Positions 53,630 to 62,872 of a stretch of DNA of 64,000 nt are shown piece after piece. This DNA is from DATIXJ01 sp963714795 (lineage in GTDB: Bacteria > Bacteroidota > Ignavibacteria > UBA10030 > SZUA-254). The notes below the pieces were generated by a model. It did not search any database. It was not told the DNA's origin and worked only from the letters and a program-made list of their open reading frames with translations. The stretch's first letter is position 1. Every line of letters begins with the position of its first letter. The position numbers and the translations under genes were made by a program. The stretch lies in contig CAVQPS010000009.1 in assembly GCA_963714795.1 (NCBI GenBank), positions 682,001 to 746,000 on the forward strand, read 5' to 3'.

Positions 53630-55077
53630 AGCGTCTCTTCGAGATGGCGCGCTTTTTCCCGGATGATCGAAAGCGCCATGTCGATCGTATCGAGATGTGT
53701 GCGGAAGCTGAGCACCGCCATGCGAATGACGAACTGCCCGTTCAGTCTTGTTGATGAAAGAAATACGCGGCCATCGCGAACGACTTCCTGAATCAACCGT
53801 TCGTTAAACGTGTTTACATCGCCGCGTTTCGGAATATATCGAAAAGTCGTTACGGAAAGATCGGGAAACCTGCCAACCTCAAACCCATTGACTTTCTGAA
53901 TCTCCTGATGAAAATACCGTGCGAGCAGTAATTTTTCTTCAAGCGTCGCCCGAAACGGAACGATGCCGAGCAATTTGAGCGGAAGCCATAACCGTAGTCC
54001 GCGAAAATGCTTCGTCAGTTCCGGCGAAAGATCTGCCGGCGAAAGTTCGTCGCTGGACTTCAATGCATCCTGCAGATAATTTGCCTGATACCAGAATGCA
54101 TGATAGAGTTTCGTTTTGTCCCGCACGAGCAACGCGCCGCTTCCGTACGGAAGAAATAAACCCTTGTGAGGATCCATCACCAGCGAGTCCGAACGTTCCA
54201 TTCCGCGAAGGATTTTTTTTCCCTCATCACAGAGAATAAAAAATGCACCATACGCTCCGTCGGTATGCATCCATAAATTATGACGTTGTGCAATGTCGGC
54301 AATGGTGTGTAACGGATCGACGGCCCCGACATCGGTCGTGCCGGCGGCGCAAATAACGAGCCACGGATTTAATCCCGATCGCTTATCTTCAAGAATGGAT
54401 TTTTCCAGTGCGACCGTATCCATTCGAAATTGTGCATCGACAGGAACATGTCGTAAAATACAATGATTGAGTCCCGCGATGCGTATTGCTTTATCGACGG
54501 AATGATGTGCCTGCGTCGTGAGATACATAACCGACCGCTCAATGTCTTTCGGTTGCAATCCAGCAGCATCCCGGGCTGCAACGATGCCGATTAGATTTGC
54601 AATGCTTCCGCCGGATGTTAAATTTCCTCCAGCCGTTTTCGGAAACCCGGCAATCGATGCCATCCAATCGATCAGCAATTGTTCCATACGAACGGCGCCC
54701 GGCCCTGCAAAAAATACTCCGGCAAATCGATTTGTTACATCGGCAAGGTAATCGCCGAGAGAAGAGTAATAAATTCCGCCGCCGGGAATATAACCGAGAT
54801 GTCCGCCCGAAGCGGGATTGAGTCCGGGACGATCGACTTGTTCACCGATGATTTGAAGTAACGATTGTATGTCGGCAGGATGTTCGGCAATAGGAGAATC
54901 GAAAAGTCCTTTTCCTTTATCATCGGTGGTGACGTATGCGGGAAGATCATAAATATGATTGAGGAATTGCTCGGTGTATGTAATTACCTGCGAGCGTACC
55001 GTTTCGCGTTGCGATGCCGACGGCTCGAGCAATCGCGCAATCGGTTCCAGCTTCTGAATTTCCTCAATGATGCTCAT
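53626..55077 (-). CDS. Group II PLP-dependent amino-acid decarboxylase
   Basis: 483 residues of the aromatic-L-amino-acid/glutamate decarboxylase family: G-H-L-G-Y-I-P-G-G-G, T-S-G-G-S-I-A-N-L-I-G, H-T-D-G-A-Y-G-A-F, and M-D-P-H-K-G-L-F-L-P with the PLP lysine near 304. It removes CO2 from an amino acid such as an aromatic one, giving an amine; which one is not clear. It is separated by 11 bp from the TPM gene upstream on the same strand, so it may share that transcript, though a functional link is not evident. Confidence 0.9.
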   Translation of the reverse strand: MSIIEEIQKLEPIARLLEPSASQRETVRSQVITYTEQFLNHIYDLPAYVTTDDKGKGLFDSPIAEHPADIQSLLQIIGEQVDRPGLNPASGGHLGYIPGGGIYYSSLGDYLADVTNRFAGVFFAGPGAVRMEQLLIDWMASIAGFPKTAGGNLTSGGSIANLIGIVAARDAAGLQPKDIERSVMYLTTQAHHSVDKAIRIAGLNHCILRHVPVDAQFRMDTVALEKSILEDKRSGLNPWLVICAAGTTDVGAVDPLHTIADIAQRHNLWMHTDGAYGAFFILCDEGKKILRGMERSDSLVMDPHKGLFLPYGSGALLVRDKTKLYHAFWYQANYLQDALKSSDELSPADLSPELTKHFRGLRLWLPLKLLGIVPFRATLEEKLLLARYFHQEIQKVNGFEVGRFPDLSVTTFRYIPKRGDVNTFNERLIQEVVRDGRVFLSSTRLNGQFVIRMAVLSFRTHLDTIDMALSIIREKARHLEETL

Positions 55078-55088
55078 GGATGAAGAAT

Positions 55089-55541
55089 CTACCGTTCAAC
55101 GACATCGGTGGGAAGCTCGTTCGTATCTCCTGCCGAATGCGGGAAATGTTTCGCCAGTTCCATGCCTACTGCCGTGACGGCATCGGTAATCCCCTGAACA
55201 TATCTGCCTTCTTTAAAGTGTGCGGAGATTACTTCGGCAATTCGACCCCACGTGCCGTCATCGACTTTTTTATGAATCCCTTCATCGGCGATGATGTGAA
55301 ATTTCCGTTCGGAAAAAAGGAGCAATAATAACACGCCCGTCCGGTTGCGTGTGTGCTGCATGCCGAGCCGGTGGAATTCTTTGAGTGCGAGTTGATGGAG
55401 CGATAGTTGCTTTTCATTCCAATGTTTACCGTGGCGTACAACGACGCGGATTTGTCCCGATGTCTTTTTTTCCGCTTCGGCAATTGCTGCCGAAAGCGTC
55501 TTCAAATCGTCTTTCGAAAAATATGGTTTAAACCGCCACAT
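55089..55541 (-). CDS. TPM-domain protein, short cytoplasmic form
   Basis: 150 residues with a TPM phosphatase-like domain (I-A-E-A-E-K-K-T-S-G-Q-I-R-V-V-V-R and G-V-L-L-L-L-L-F-S-E-R-K-F-H-I-I-A-D-E-G-I) but no signal peptide. It is the second TPM gene of a LemA-TPM-TPM run on the reverse strand, 32 bp from its larger partner. TPM domains occur in photosystem assembly proteins and in bacterial envelope-stress clusters; their activity in this setting is unknown. Confidence 0.85.
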   Translation of the reverse strand: MWRFKPYFSKDDLKTLSAAIAEAEKKTSGQIRVVVRHGKHWNEKQLSLHQLALKEFHRLGMQHTRNRTGVLLLLLFSERKFHIIADEGIHKKVDDGTWGRIAEVISAHFKEGRYVQGITDAVTAVGMELAKHFPHSAGDTNELPTDVVER

Positions 55542-55573
55542 GATGTTTTAAAATTAGTCCATAAAAAGAATCA

Positions 55574-56329
55574 TTACCAGCTTCCGCTGGCGCCGCCGCC
55601 GCCGAAACTTCCGCCGCCGCCGCTGAACCCGCCTCCGCCAAATCCACCGCCGGAAAATCCGCCCCCGCCGAATCCGCCGCCCCACCATCCGCCGCGGGAA
55701 TAATAACCGCCGGAACCGAGGTAATGTCTACGGCTCCCGGTAAGAAATCTCATGAGAATAAAAAATAACGGGAAGAGCAAAAATAGAAAGGGCGGAGGAT
55801 TACTGTGCCTGTTGCCGGCCGGATCGCCTTTGAACTCTCCTTTGGTGACGCTGATGATTGCAGATATACCGGCACTTATGCCGCCGGCAAAATCCCCTTC
55901 GCGGAAATACGGCGCCATTACTTTTCGTATGATTTGATCGGAGATCGCGTCGGTCAGCGCTCCTTCCAGCCCGTAGCCCACTTCAATGCGTGCTTTGCGA
56001 TCCGATTTGGCGATCACCATGAGAACGCCGTTGTCGCGTCCCTTTTTTCCGAGCTTATTTTTTTCCGCAACCTGAATTGTGTAGTCTTCGATGCTCTGGT
56101 CGTTCAGTGTCGTGATGAGAAGAACGACAACCTGATTGGAGGTCTCCTGTTCGAATTGTGCTAATGATTGATCGATCGATTGGAGTTCCCCTGCCGACAA
56201 TGTTCCCGAAAGATCCGTAACGCGGGTGTGAATGTCCGGAATTTCCTGAGCCAGTACGTTGTCAGACAGTAACCCGCCGACAAGAATTACAAAACCAACT
56301 AACCAGCAAACTGAAAATATTTTTTGCAT
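55574..56329 (-). CDS. TPM-domain protein with signal peptide and Gly-rich tail
   Basis: 251 residues: signal peptide (V-L-A-Q-E-I), TPM domain (about 35-155, with N-Q-V-V-V-L-L-I-T and N-G-V-L-M-V-I-A-K-S-D-R-K-A-R-I-E-V-G-Y-G-L-E-G), one transmembrane segment near 180-196 (F-L-F-L-L-F-P-L-F-F-I-L), then a tail of about 40 residues nearly all Gly/Ser/Phe ending in S-G-S-W. This is the YgcG-like form. It follows the LemA gene directly (no gap), the usual pairing. The tail would face the cytoplasm if the signal peptide is cleaved. Confidence 0.9.
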   Translation of the reverse strand: MQKIFSVCWLVGFVILVGGLLSDNVLAQEIPDIHTRVTDLSGTLSAGELQSIDQSLAQFEQETSNQVVVLLITTLNDQSIEDYTIQVAEKNKLGKKGRDNGVLMVIAKSDRKARIEVGYGLEGALTDAISDQIIRKVMAPYFREGDFAGGISAGISAIISVTKGEFKGDPAGNRHSNPPPFLFLLFPLFFILMRFLTGSRRHYLGSGGYYSRGGWWGGGFGGGGFSGGGFGGGGFSGGGGSFGGGGASGSW

Positions 56330-56935
56330 TTAGAATTTCACTTTGGGCGCTTTGTCCGAACCCGGTTCCGCCTGGAAATATTGTTTTTGTGCGAAGCCGA
56401 ACATGCCGGCAAAAATTGCCGTCGGGAATGTCCGGACTTTCACATTATAATCCTGAACGACCTCATTGAACCTTTTTCGTTCGACCGTGATCCGGTTTTC
56501 CGTTCCTTCAAGCTGGGACTGCAACTGAAGAAAATTTTCATTGGCTTTCAGTTGCGGATAATTTTCGGCCACTGCCATTAACCGTGAAAGTGCAGAAGAA
56601 AGCATCCCCTGCGCTTCCTGAAATTTCTGGAATGCCTGTGGATTGTTCAAGACTTCGGGCGTTACCGTCAATTTACCGACGCTCGAGCGTGCATCGGCAA
56701 CATCGGTGAAGACCTGGCTTTCATGCTGCGCGTATCCTTTGACCGTCTCGACAAGATTCGGAATCAAATCGGCCCGCCGCTGGTATTGATTTTGGACCTG
56801 TGCCCAGGCCTGGTTGACCGATTCGTCAAGCTTTACCAACGAATTGTACATTCCTGTTGCCCATCCGAAAATGCCGATAGCAAGCAAAACAATGACGCCG
56901 AGAACCGCCAGAATGATTATTGTACTGCGTTTCAT
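56330..56935 (-). CDS. LemA family protein
   Basis: 201 residues. One N-terminal membrane segment (I-I-I-L-A-V-L-G-V-I-V-L-L-A-I-G-I-F-G) is followed by the LemA helical bundle with N-S-L-V-K-L-D-E-S-V-N-Q-A-W-A-Q-V-Q-N-Q-Y-Q-R-R-A-D-L region and E-N-R-I-T-V-E-R-K-R-F-N-E. It is an inner-membrane protein commonly paired with TPM proteins and of unclear function. First gene of the LemA-TPM-TPM set. Confidence 0.93.
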   Translation of the reverse strand: MKRSTIIILAVLGVIVLLAIGIFGWATGMYNSLVKLDESVNQAWAQVQNQYQRRADLIPNLVETVKGYAQHESQVFTDVADARSSVGKLTVTPEVLNNPQAFQKFQEAQGMLSSALSRLMAVAENYPQLKANENFLQLQSQLEGTENRITVERKRFNEVVQDYNVKVRTFPTAIFAGMFGFAQKQYFQAEPGSDKAPKVKF

Positions 56936-57105
56936 AATTTCTTCCTTTTGAGTGATTTCGAATTCGTCTGATCAATATTGTAAAACAAGCGACGAAAATC
57001 AACTTTCATCATTGCGTTTTGAACCGATAACTTGTATACTTATATCCATACGATTATTTCACCGTAAAAGTTCACACAATCTAAAACGGTTTTGGAGAAA
57101 CAAAT

Positions 57106-57696
57106 ATGCATTGCCGCACATGGTTTTCATTCACCGCATTCATAGTTTTAATTCTGGCCGGATGTTCAAATCAAAAGGAACCGGCACGACAGCAACCGCC
57201 ACAAATGCCTTCGACCGAAATGGTACAACAGGGTCCGTCAAATATGATAGCCGGGATAGAGTGGACCGTTCCGCAGCATTGGAAAGAACAGCCACAGCGG
57301 CAAATGCGCGTTGCAACGTATACAATTCCTTCCGCCGATGTTAATGTTGATGAAGGCGAGTGCGCGGTGTTTTATTTCGGCAACAATCAAGGCGGCGGCA
57401 TCGATATGAATATCGACCGTTGGGCTGCACAATTTGAAAACTCTCCGAAACCCGATCGATCATCCAAAGAAATAAACGGCACCAAGGTAACGTTCGTCAC
57501 GATCGATGGTACATATCTTGCACCTTCCGGACCGATGATGCAATCGCAGGGTAAAAAACCGGACTACCGGCTTCTCGGCGCCATCGTTGAAGCACCGGAT
57601 GGTTTGGTGTTTTTTAAATTCACCGGTCCGAAAAAAACCGTCGGCGCGGCAGAAACAGAATTCACTTCTCTGATTCAATCCATAAAAAAGAATTAG
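57106..57696 (+). CDS. Lipoprotein of unknown function
   Basis: 196 residues with a lipobox L-A-G-C near residue 22 and a Pro/Gln-rich linker, then a folded part of about 140 residues with W-T-V-P-Q-H-W-K-E-Q-P, Y-T-I-P-S-A-D and G-A-I-V-E-A-P-D-G-L-V-F-F-K-F-T-G-P. This resembles a family of Planctomycete/Bacteroidota proteins with a PsbP-like or similar fold, but I cannot name it with confidence. Its end overlaps the convergent ABC exporter gene by four bases. Confidence 0.65.
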   Translation: MHCRTWFSFTAFIVLILAGCSNQKEPARQQPPQMPSTEMVQQGPSNMIAGIEWTVPQHWKEQPQRQMRVATYTIPSADVNVDEGECAVFYFGNNQGGGIDMNIDRWAAQFENSPKPDRSSKEINGTKVTFVTIDGTYLAPSGPMMQSQGKKPDYRLLGAIVEAPDGLVFFKFTGPKKTVGAAETEFTSLIQSIKKN

Positions 57697-59495
57697 TTGT
57701 TCATCAACACCGGCATGCCGGTACGCGCTCCGTTGAGAGTCCGCTCCTGCCGCTCGCCGATTTGCTGACGCCACATCGCGTAGTACAGTCCTTTTATCTC
57801 CAGGAGATCGTGATGTCTGCCGGATTCGACGACGTGGCCCTTTTCCAGAACGAAAATTTTGTCGGCATGGAGAATTGTCGACAACCGATGCGCGATGAGA
57901 ATGGTGATCATGTCTTTTCTTGTTGAAACATCGCGGATCGTTTCGCTGATTTCTTCTTCCGTCAAAGAATCCAGTGACGAGGTTGCTTCGTCGAAGACGA
58001 GCAAATTCGGTTGGCGCAGTAACGCGCGGGCGATCGACAGACGTTGTTTTTCGCCGCCGGAAACTTTCACACCGCTTTCACCGATGACCGTATCCAATCC
58101 TTTGCTGGCACGTGCCATCAACGATTGACATGCCGCTTTCTGTAAAACGTCCAAACATGCTGCGTCGGTCGCCTGCGGATTCACGAAGAGAAGATTTTCG
58201 CGGATTGTTCCGGAGAACAACTGCGTGTCTTGCGTAACAAAGCCGATGTGTTCGCGGAGATGGTCTAGATCGATTTTTGTGCTGGAAAATCCGTTATAGA
58301 GAATCGTTCCTTCCTGTGGCTGGTAGAGTCCGACCAGCAGTTTAACCAGCGTTGTTTTACCGGAACCGGACGGTCCGACAAACGCGATCGTTTCGCCGGT
58401 GTTGACGGTAAATGAAATGCCGTTGAGCGCATTGCTCGTCGCCGATTGATGTTTGAACAGAACATTGTTGAATTCCAAAGTGGAAATCGTGCCGAGCGTG
58501 ACAGGGTTTGCGGGCTTCGTTTCTTTCGGTATATTCAGAATATCCTGGAAGTTTTGGAGCGATACTTCGGTTTCGCGGTATGTATTGATGACGTTGCCCA
58601 ATTCCTGCAGCGGTCCGAAAATAAAGAACGAATAAATCCACAACGAAAAGAATTGTCCGAATGTGATTTCCTGCGCGTAAATCAGGTACAGCATTAATCC
58701 GAGAATACTGGTGCGGAGGAAATTGACCGACGACCCCTGAATGAAACTCAGCCGGCGCAGGTAGCGGATTTTTTTCAATTCGAGCTGAAGAATTTTTTCT
58801 GTGGTTGAATTCAGCCGAAGTGTTTCCTGTTGTGCCAGCCCTAAACTTTTAATCAATTCGATGTTGCGCAACGATTCCGTCGTTGAGCCGGCAAGCGCCG
58901 TTGTTTCGGAAACAATGATCTTTTGAATTTTTTTGATTTTCTTGCTGATTGCCGAGCTGATGAAGCCGAGGATCGGGATCGTGGCAAAGTACACCGGTGC
59001 GATAATCCAGTGTACCGTGAAAGCATAGATTGTAACGAATACGACGCCGACAAGCGTGGTAAAAAGAATGTTGATGGCGGCACTGATCAGGCGTTGTACA
59101 TCATCCCGGACTTTCTGCAGTTTGCCGAGTGTTTCACCGCTGCGTTGATCTTCAAAGACCTGATACGGGAGGTCGAGCGAGTGTCGCAATCCGTCCGAAT
59201 AAATTTGCGCACCGACCCGCTGTGTTATCACATTGATAAAATAATCCTGGAAATTTTTCGCCACACGTGACACAAACGCGGCTCCCATCGCAGCCAGAAG
59301 AAGAAGACCGACACCTTTAAAGAAATCAGAAGATGTATACTGTTTGAATCGGGTGACATACTGATCGATGATGTGCCGGAAGATTAACGGATCGAGAAGC
59401 GAAAACACCTGGTTGATCGTGGCGAGCAAGAGTGCAAGCGCTACGATTTTCCAATATTTCTTAAGATATGAATAAAGAATGTCCATAATGAGCAT
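57693..59495 (-). CDS. ABC exporter half-transporter (membrane + ATPase)
   Basis: 600 residues. Six membrane spans (about 15-310) are fused to an ABC ATPase with G-P-S-G-S-G-K-T-T, the Q-loop, signature V-S-G-G-E-K-Q-R and Walker B L-L-V-F-D-E-A-T-S-S-L-D. The type is MsbA/multidrug-like and it should work as a homodimer at the inner membrane. The substrate is not known. Two starts are open, ATG 59495 and ATG 59486. The membrane part contains K-N-F-Q-D-Y-F-I-N-V-I-T-Q-R-V-G, common to the family. Confidence 0.92.
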   Translation of the reverse strand: MLIMDILYSYLKKYWKIVALALLLATINQVFSLLDPLIFRHIIDQYVTRFKQYTSSDFFKGVGLLLLAAMGAAFVSRVAKNFQDYFINVITQRVGAQIYSDGLRHSLDLPYQVFEDQRSGETLGKLQKVRDDVQRLISAAINILFTTLVGVVFVTIYAFTVHWIIAPVYFATIPILGFISSAISKKIKKIQKIIVSETTALAGSTTESLRNIELIKSLGLAQQETLRLNSTTEKILQLELKKIRYLRRLSFIQGSSVNFLRTSILGLMLYLIYAQEITFGQFFSLWIYSFFIFGPLQELGNVINTYRETEVSLQNFQDILNIPKETKPANPVTLGTISTLEFNNVLFKHQSATSNALNGISFTVNTGETIAFVGPSGSGKTTLVKLLVGLYQPQEGTILYNGFSSTKIDLDHLREHIGFVTQDTQLFSGTIRENLLFVNPQATDAACLDVLQKAACQSLMARASKGLDTVIGESGVKVSGGEKQRLSIARALLRQPNLLVFDEATSSLDSLTEEEISETIRDVSTRKDMITILIAHRLSTILHADKIFVLEKGHVVESGRHHDLLEIKGLYYAMWRQQIGERQERTLNGARTGMPVLMNN

Positions 59496-59567
59496 GAAAA
59501 ATTTATGATATAAAAGATAGGAAATTCAAAGATGAAATGCTTTGCCGGATAACGCCATCATTTTTTT

Positions 59568-59717
59568 GGTAGTGGGTCAGTTTCCTGATATCACCTATCC
59601 CGAAATCTCCCGTCTTGCTGAATTGCTTTTGTTCAGCATCTATTCCGAGCTTGCTTGGTTCTGATTCCGAATAGAATCGTTTCGGAAAGACGCGGTTTTG
59701 TAAATTGACCCCCTACC
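59568..59717. mobile_element. Degenerate insertion-sequence end pair (about 150 bp)
   Basis: GGTAGTGGGTCAGTTT at 59568 and the reverse complement of 59702-59717, GGTAGGGGGTCAATTT, agree at 14 of 16 positions and face each other, as terminal inverted repeats. The flanks carry a near-duplicated ATTTTT tract, a possible target-site copy. The 115 bp between hold no transposase. It reads as an internally deleted element or MITE in the 283-bp gap between divergent genes. Confidence 0.5.
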
Positions 59718-59778
59718 ATTTTTATGATTTTTTTGGAATTTCTTTTCATTTGATTACATTATCCATGCTCATAATTTC

Positions 59779-61398
59779 ATGGATTCTATGAAACGTCTAT
59801 TAATATTCATTATCGTTCTTCAGCTTCTGTTTGCCGCTGCTGTTCTTGCCGGTAAAAGTTCTCCGCAGGATGAACTATCTAAAAAACAGAATGGAAAAAA
59901 TCTTGTCCTCATGTGTTTGTCCGCTCATCCCGACGATGAAGACGGCGCGACGCTGGCGTATTATGCAAAACTGAACGGCGTAAAAACGTACAGCATCTTT
60001 TATACGCGCGGCGAAGGTGGTCAAAATGAAACCGGCTCAGAGTTGTACGACGATCTCGGCGCGCTCCGCACAAAAGAAACGTTAGCCGCGGCAAAAATTC
60101 TCGGAAGCGAAGTGTATTTCCTGGGATTTCCCGATTTCGGTTTTTCTAAAACCGCAAAAGAAACTTTTTCGAAATGGGGCGGCAAAGACAGTGTTCTTGC
60201 TCGACTGGTGTACGTGATCCGCGCATTGAAGCCTGATATCATCATCACCAATCATGATACGGTCACGACGAAACCGAGCCGACAGCACGGCAATCATCAG
60301 GTTGTCGGCATCACGGCGCTGGAGGCGTTCGAGAAAGCTGCCGACCCGCATTTTCATCCTGAACAATTGAACGACAGCATTACCACATGGCAGGTGAAAA
60401 AATTTTACTACCGTGTGTTCCGAACAAACGTGATGGTTCATGATAGCACCCGCATTGTCGAATTGGACATGACAAAGCGGGATGCCGGCGGAACTTCGAT
60501 TGTAGACCTCTCCATCCAGGCATTGCGCAATCACCGCTCGCAGGGAATGGATAAACTGACGTTCAATGATATCCCGACATTTTTCCGGACGCATCGCTAT
60601 ACGCTGTTCCGTCAGAACCAAACATATACTTTCGATCCGCACGATCTTTTTTCCGGCATCGATCCTTCCGAACGAAGGACTGCATCAATTGCTTCGTGGA
60701 ATGTTTCATCGGCATCTGAAAAAGTTGAAGCGGGTTCCGCAAAATCCATTACGGCGATATTTGACAGAAATATCCGGATCGGTTTGGTGAAGACGTACGA
60801 CAACACGCTCGAAGAAACGATGAAATCATTTTCGATTAATTATACGTTGATCGATTCATCACAGCTTGCCGCCGGAGATTTGAAACAGTACACAACGATT
60901 CTTCTCGATCTGCGAACATATGCATATCGTTCCGATGTCGAGCGGTACAATGACCGATTGCTGGAATATATGAAGAACGGCGGAAATGTTGTTTGCTTCT
61001 ACAATAAAACCGGTGACTGGAATAAGAAAAAAGTTTCGCCCTATCCGATTGCCGTGTCAAGCGAACGTGTAACGGAAGAAGATGCGCCGGTCACGATTCT
61101 TGAACCGCATCATCCGTTATTCAATCATCCGAATCAAATCGATCGGAATGATTGGGGAGGATGGGTGCAGGAACGGAGTATTTATTTGCCGAGTGATGAT
61201 ACGACGTTGACGTCGCCGAAGTATGAACGGTTGCTTGCCATGAGCGATGAAGATGACCACCAACCGTCGACCTCCATCTTGTGGACGAAGTACGGCAAGG
61301 GAACATATTCCTATGTTTCGCTTGCTTTGTACCGGCAGTTGCGTATCATGAACAACGGCGCGATGAAACTCTTCTTCAATTTGATTTCACAACAGTAA
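59779..61398 (+). CDS. Exported PIG-L/LmbE-family deacetylase with extra C-terminal domain
   Basis: 539 residues (the ATG at 59779 or the one 9 bp on). A signal peptide (V-L-A-G) precedes the PIG-L domain with zinc motif A-H-P-D-D-E-D (near 49-55), G-E-G-G-Q-N, and R-Q-H-G-N-H-Q. Known members deacetylate N-acetylglucosamine on lipid or thiol carriers. About 200 extra C-terminal residues, with L-L-D-L-R-T-Y-A-Y and Y-M-K-N-G-G-N-V-V-C-F-Y-N, look like a class I glutamine-amidotransferase-like or ThuA-type fold. The combination suggests an extracytoplasmic sugar deacetylase. The APC permease gene follows 6 bp later. Confidence 0.85.
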   Translation: MDSMKRLLIFIIVLQLLFAAAVLAGKSSPQDELSKKQNGKNLVLMCLSAHPDDEDGATLAYYAKLNGVKTYSIFYTRGEGGQNETGSELYDDLGALRTKETLAAAKILGSEVYFLGFPDFGFSKTAKETFSKWGGKDSVLARLVYVIRALKPDIIITNHDTVTTKPSRQHGNHQVVGITALEAFEKAADPHFHPEQLNDSITTWQVKKFYYRVFRTNVMVHDSTRIVELDMTKRDAGGTSIVDLSIQALRNHRSQGMDKLTFNDIPTFFRTHRYTLFRQNQTYTFDPHDLFSGIDPSERRTASIASWNVSSASEKVEAGSAKSITAIFDRNIRIGLVKTYDNTLEETMKSFSINYTLIDSSQLAAGDLKQYTTILLDLRTYAYRSDVERYNDRLLEYMKNGGNVVCFYNKTGDWNKKKVSPYPIAVSSERVTEEDAPVTILEPHHPLFNHPNQIDRNDWGGWVQERSIYLPSDDTTLTSPKYERLLAMSDEDDHQPSTSILWTKYGKGTYSYVSLALYRQLRIMNNGAMKLFFNLISQQ

Positions 61399-61404
61399 GG
61401 TTCC

Positions 61405-62868
61405 ATGACTGCTTCTTCCGACCGCGTGCAGGAACAGTCACATTTGATTCGCGGCGTCGGTCTGCTCGGTGCCACGTCGCTGAACATGATCGACATGATC
61501 GGCGTCGGTCCGTTTATCACCATTCCGCTGATCGTTTCGGCGATGGGCGGACCGCAGGCGATGGTTGGATGGATCGTCGGCGCCGTACTCGTGATGTGCG
61601 ACGGTTTGGTCTGGGCGGAGTTGGGCGCGGCGATGCCCGGCTCAGGCGGCTCCTATCGTTACCTCAAGCAAATCTATAATCCTGCCGGCTTCGGAAAATT
61701 CATGGCGTTCCTTTTTATCTGGCAGCTGACCTTCAGCGCGCCGCTTTCAATTGCTTCGGGTTGTATCGGTCTTTCACAATATGCAAGTTATCTTCTTCCT
61801 TCGCTTTCAACTTCGATCTTCCGGTATGATCTTCATACAATGATCCCATTTGCCGGAACTCTTGATGCAAGTATCGATATTACATCGGGGGTGTTCGTTG
61901 CAATGGGCGTTTGCCTTGCTGCAATTATTCTTCTCTACCGAAAAATCACAATCATCAGCCGCATCTCGGAATATTTATGGATTGGCGTGATGATCACGAT
62001 CGGATGGATTATTATTTCCGGTGTGACGCATTTCAACAGTGAGCGGGCATTTAGTTTTCCAAGCGGGGCGTTCGATCTCTCCACGAATTTCTTCAACGGG
62101 CTCGGTGCGGGAATGCTTGTCGCAGTCTACGATTATTGGGGCTATTATAACGTTTGTTTTCTTGGCGGCGAAATACGCGATCCGGGCAAAACGATTCCTC
62201 GCGCAATCATCATTTCCATTCTGCTCGTAGCAGTCATTTATCTCGTGATGAACGTCAGCATTCTCGGTGTCATCCCGTGGCAGGAATTGAGTGCAACTGC
62301 ATCGTCCGATGCGCACCGGTATGTCATTTCTGTTTTTATGGAGCGACTCTACGGAAGCTGGGCGGGTAATCTTGCAACGATGCTGATTATGTGGACTGCT
62401 TTTGCTTCGGTGTTTTCACTTTTGCTCGGATATTCCCGCGTGCCATATGCCGCGGCAACCGAGGGCGATTATTTCAAACCGTTTGCAAAAGTGCATCCTG
62501 TGCACCGGTTTCCGTACATTTCACTTCTCGTGCTCGGCGGCGTTGCGATGATATTCTGTTCGTTCCGACTTGCGGACGTCATTGCTGCTCTTGTCGTCAT
62601 CCGCATCATGGTTCAGTTCCTCGCGCAAACGATCGGCGTTATCGTTTTGCGTATCCGCCAGCCGCAAATGGAACGTCCGTTCAAAATGTGGCTTTACCCG
62701 ATTCCCGCGTTCGTTGCTGCCGCCGGATTTATGTATGTTCTTCTGATGAGGAAAAATTTTCTCAACGAAATCCGCTATGCTATCGCTATCATCGTGATCG
62801 GAACGATTTTATTTCTTCTTCGCTCATGGAAAATAGGTGAGTGGCCCTTCCGGAAAACTGCAGTCTAA
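61405..62868 (+). CDS. APC-superfamily amino-acid permease
   Basis: 487 residues with about 12 membrane spans and the APC start R-G-V-G-L-L-G-A-T-S-L-N-M-I-D-M-I-G-V-G-P-F-I-T-I-P, A-M-P-G-S-G-G-S-Y and F-L-G-G-E-I-R-D-P-G-K-T-I-P-R. It takes up an amino acid or polyamine across the inner membrane. The substrate is not predictable. It is 6 bp after the PIG-L gene, but a functional link is not evident. It ends 4 bp before the convergent M48 gene. Confidence 0.9.
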   Translation: MTASSDRVQEQSHLIRGVGLLGATSLNMIDMIGVGPFITIPLIVSAMGGPQAMVGWIVGAVLVMCDGLVWAELGAAMPGSGGSYRYLKQIYNPAGFGKFMAFLFIWQLTFSAPLSIASGCIGLSQYASYLLPSLSTSIFRYDLHTMIPFAGTLDASIDITSGVFVAMGVCLAAIILLYRKITIISRISEYLWIGVMITIGWIIISGVTHFNSERAFSFPSGAFDLSTNFFNGLGAGMLVAVYDYWGYYNVCFLGGEIRDPGKTIPRAIIISILLVAVIYLVMNVSILGVIPWQELSATASSDAHRYVISVFMERLYGSWAGNLATMLIMWTAFASVFSLLLGYSRVPYAAATEGDYFKPFAKVHPVHRFPYISLLVLGGVAMIFCSFRLADVIAALVVIRIMVQFLAQTIGVIVLRIRQPQMERPFKMWLYPIPAFVAAAGFMYVLLMRKNFLNEIRYAIAIIVIGTILFLLRSWKIGEWPFRKTAV

Positions 62869-62872
62869 AAAA

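Noticed and set aside
55574..55710. Possible low-complexity repeat array near the Gly-rich tail
   Set aside because: The GCC/CCG-rich repetition is just the coding sequence of the Gly/Ser/Phe tail of the TPM protein.
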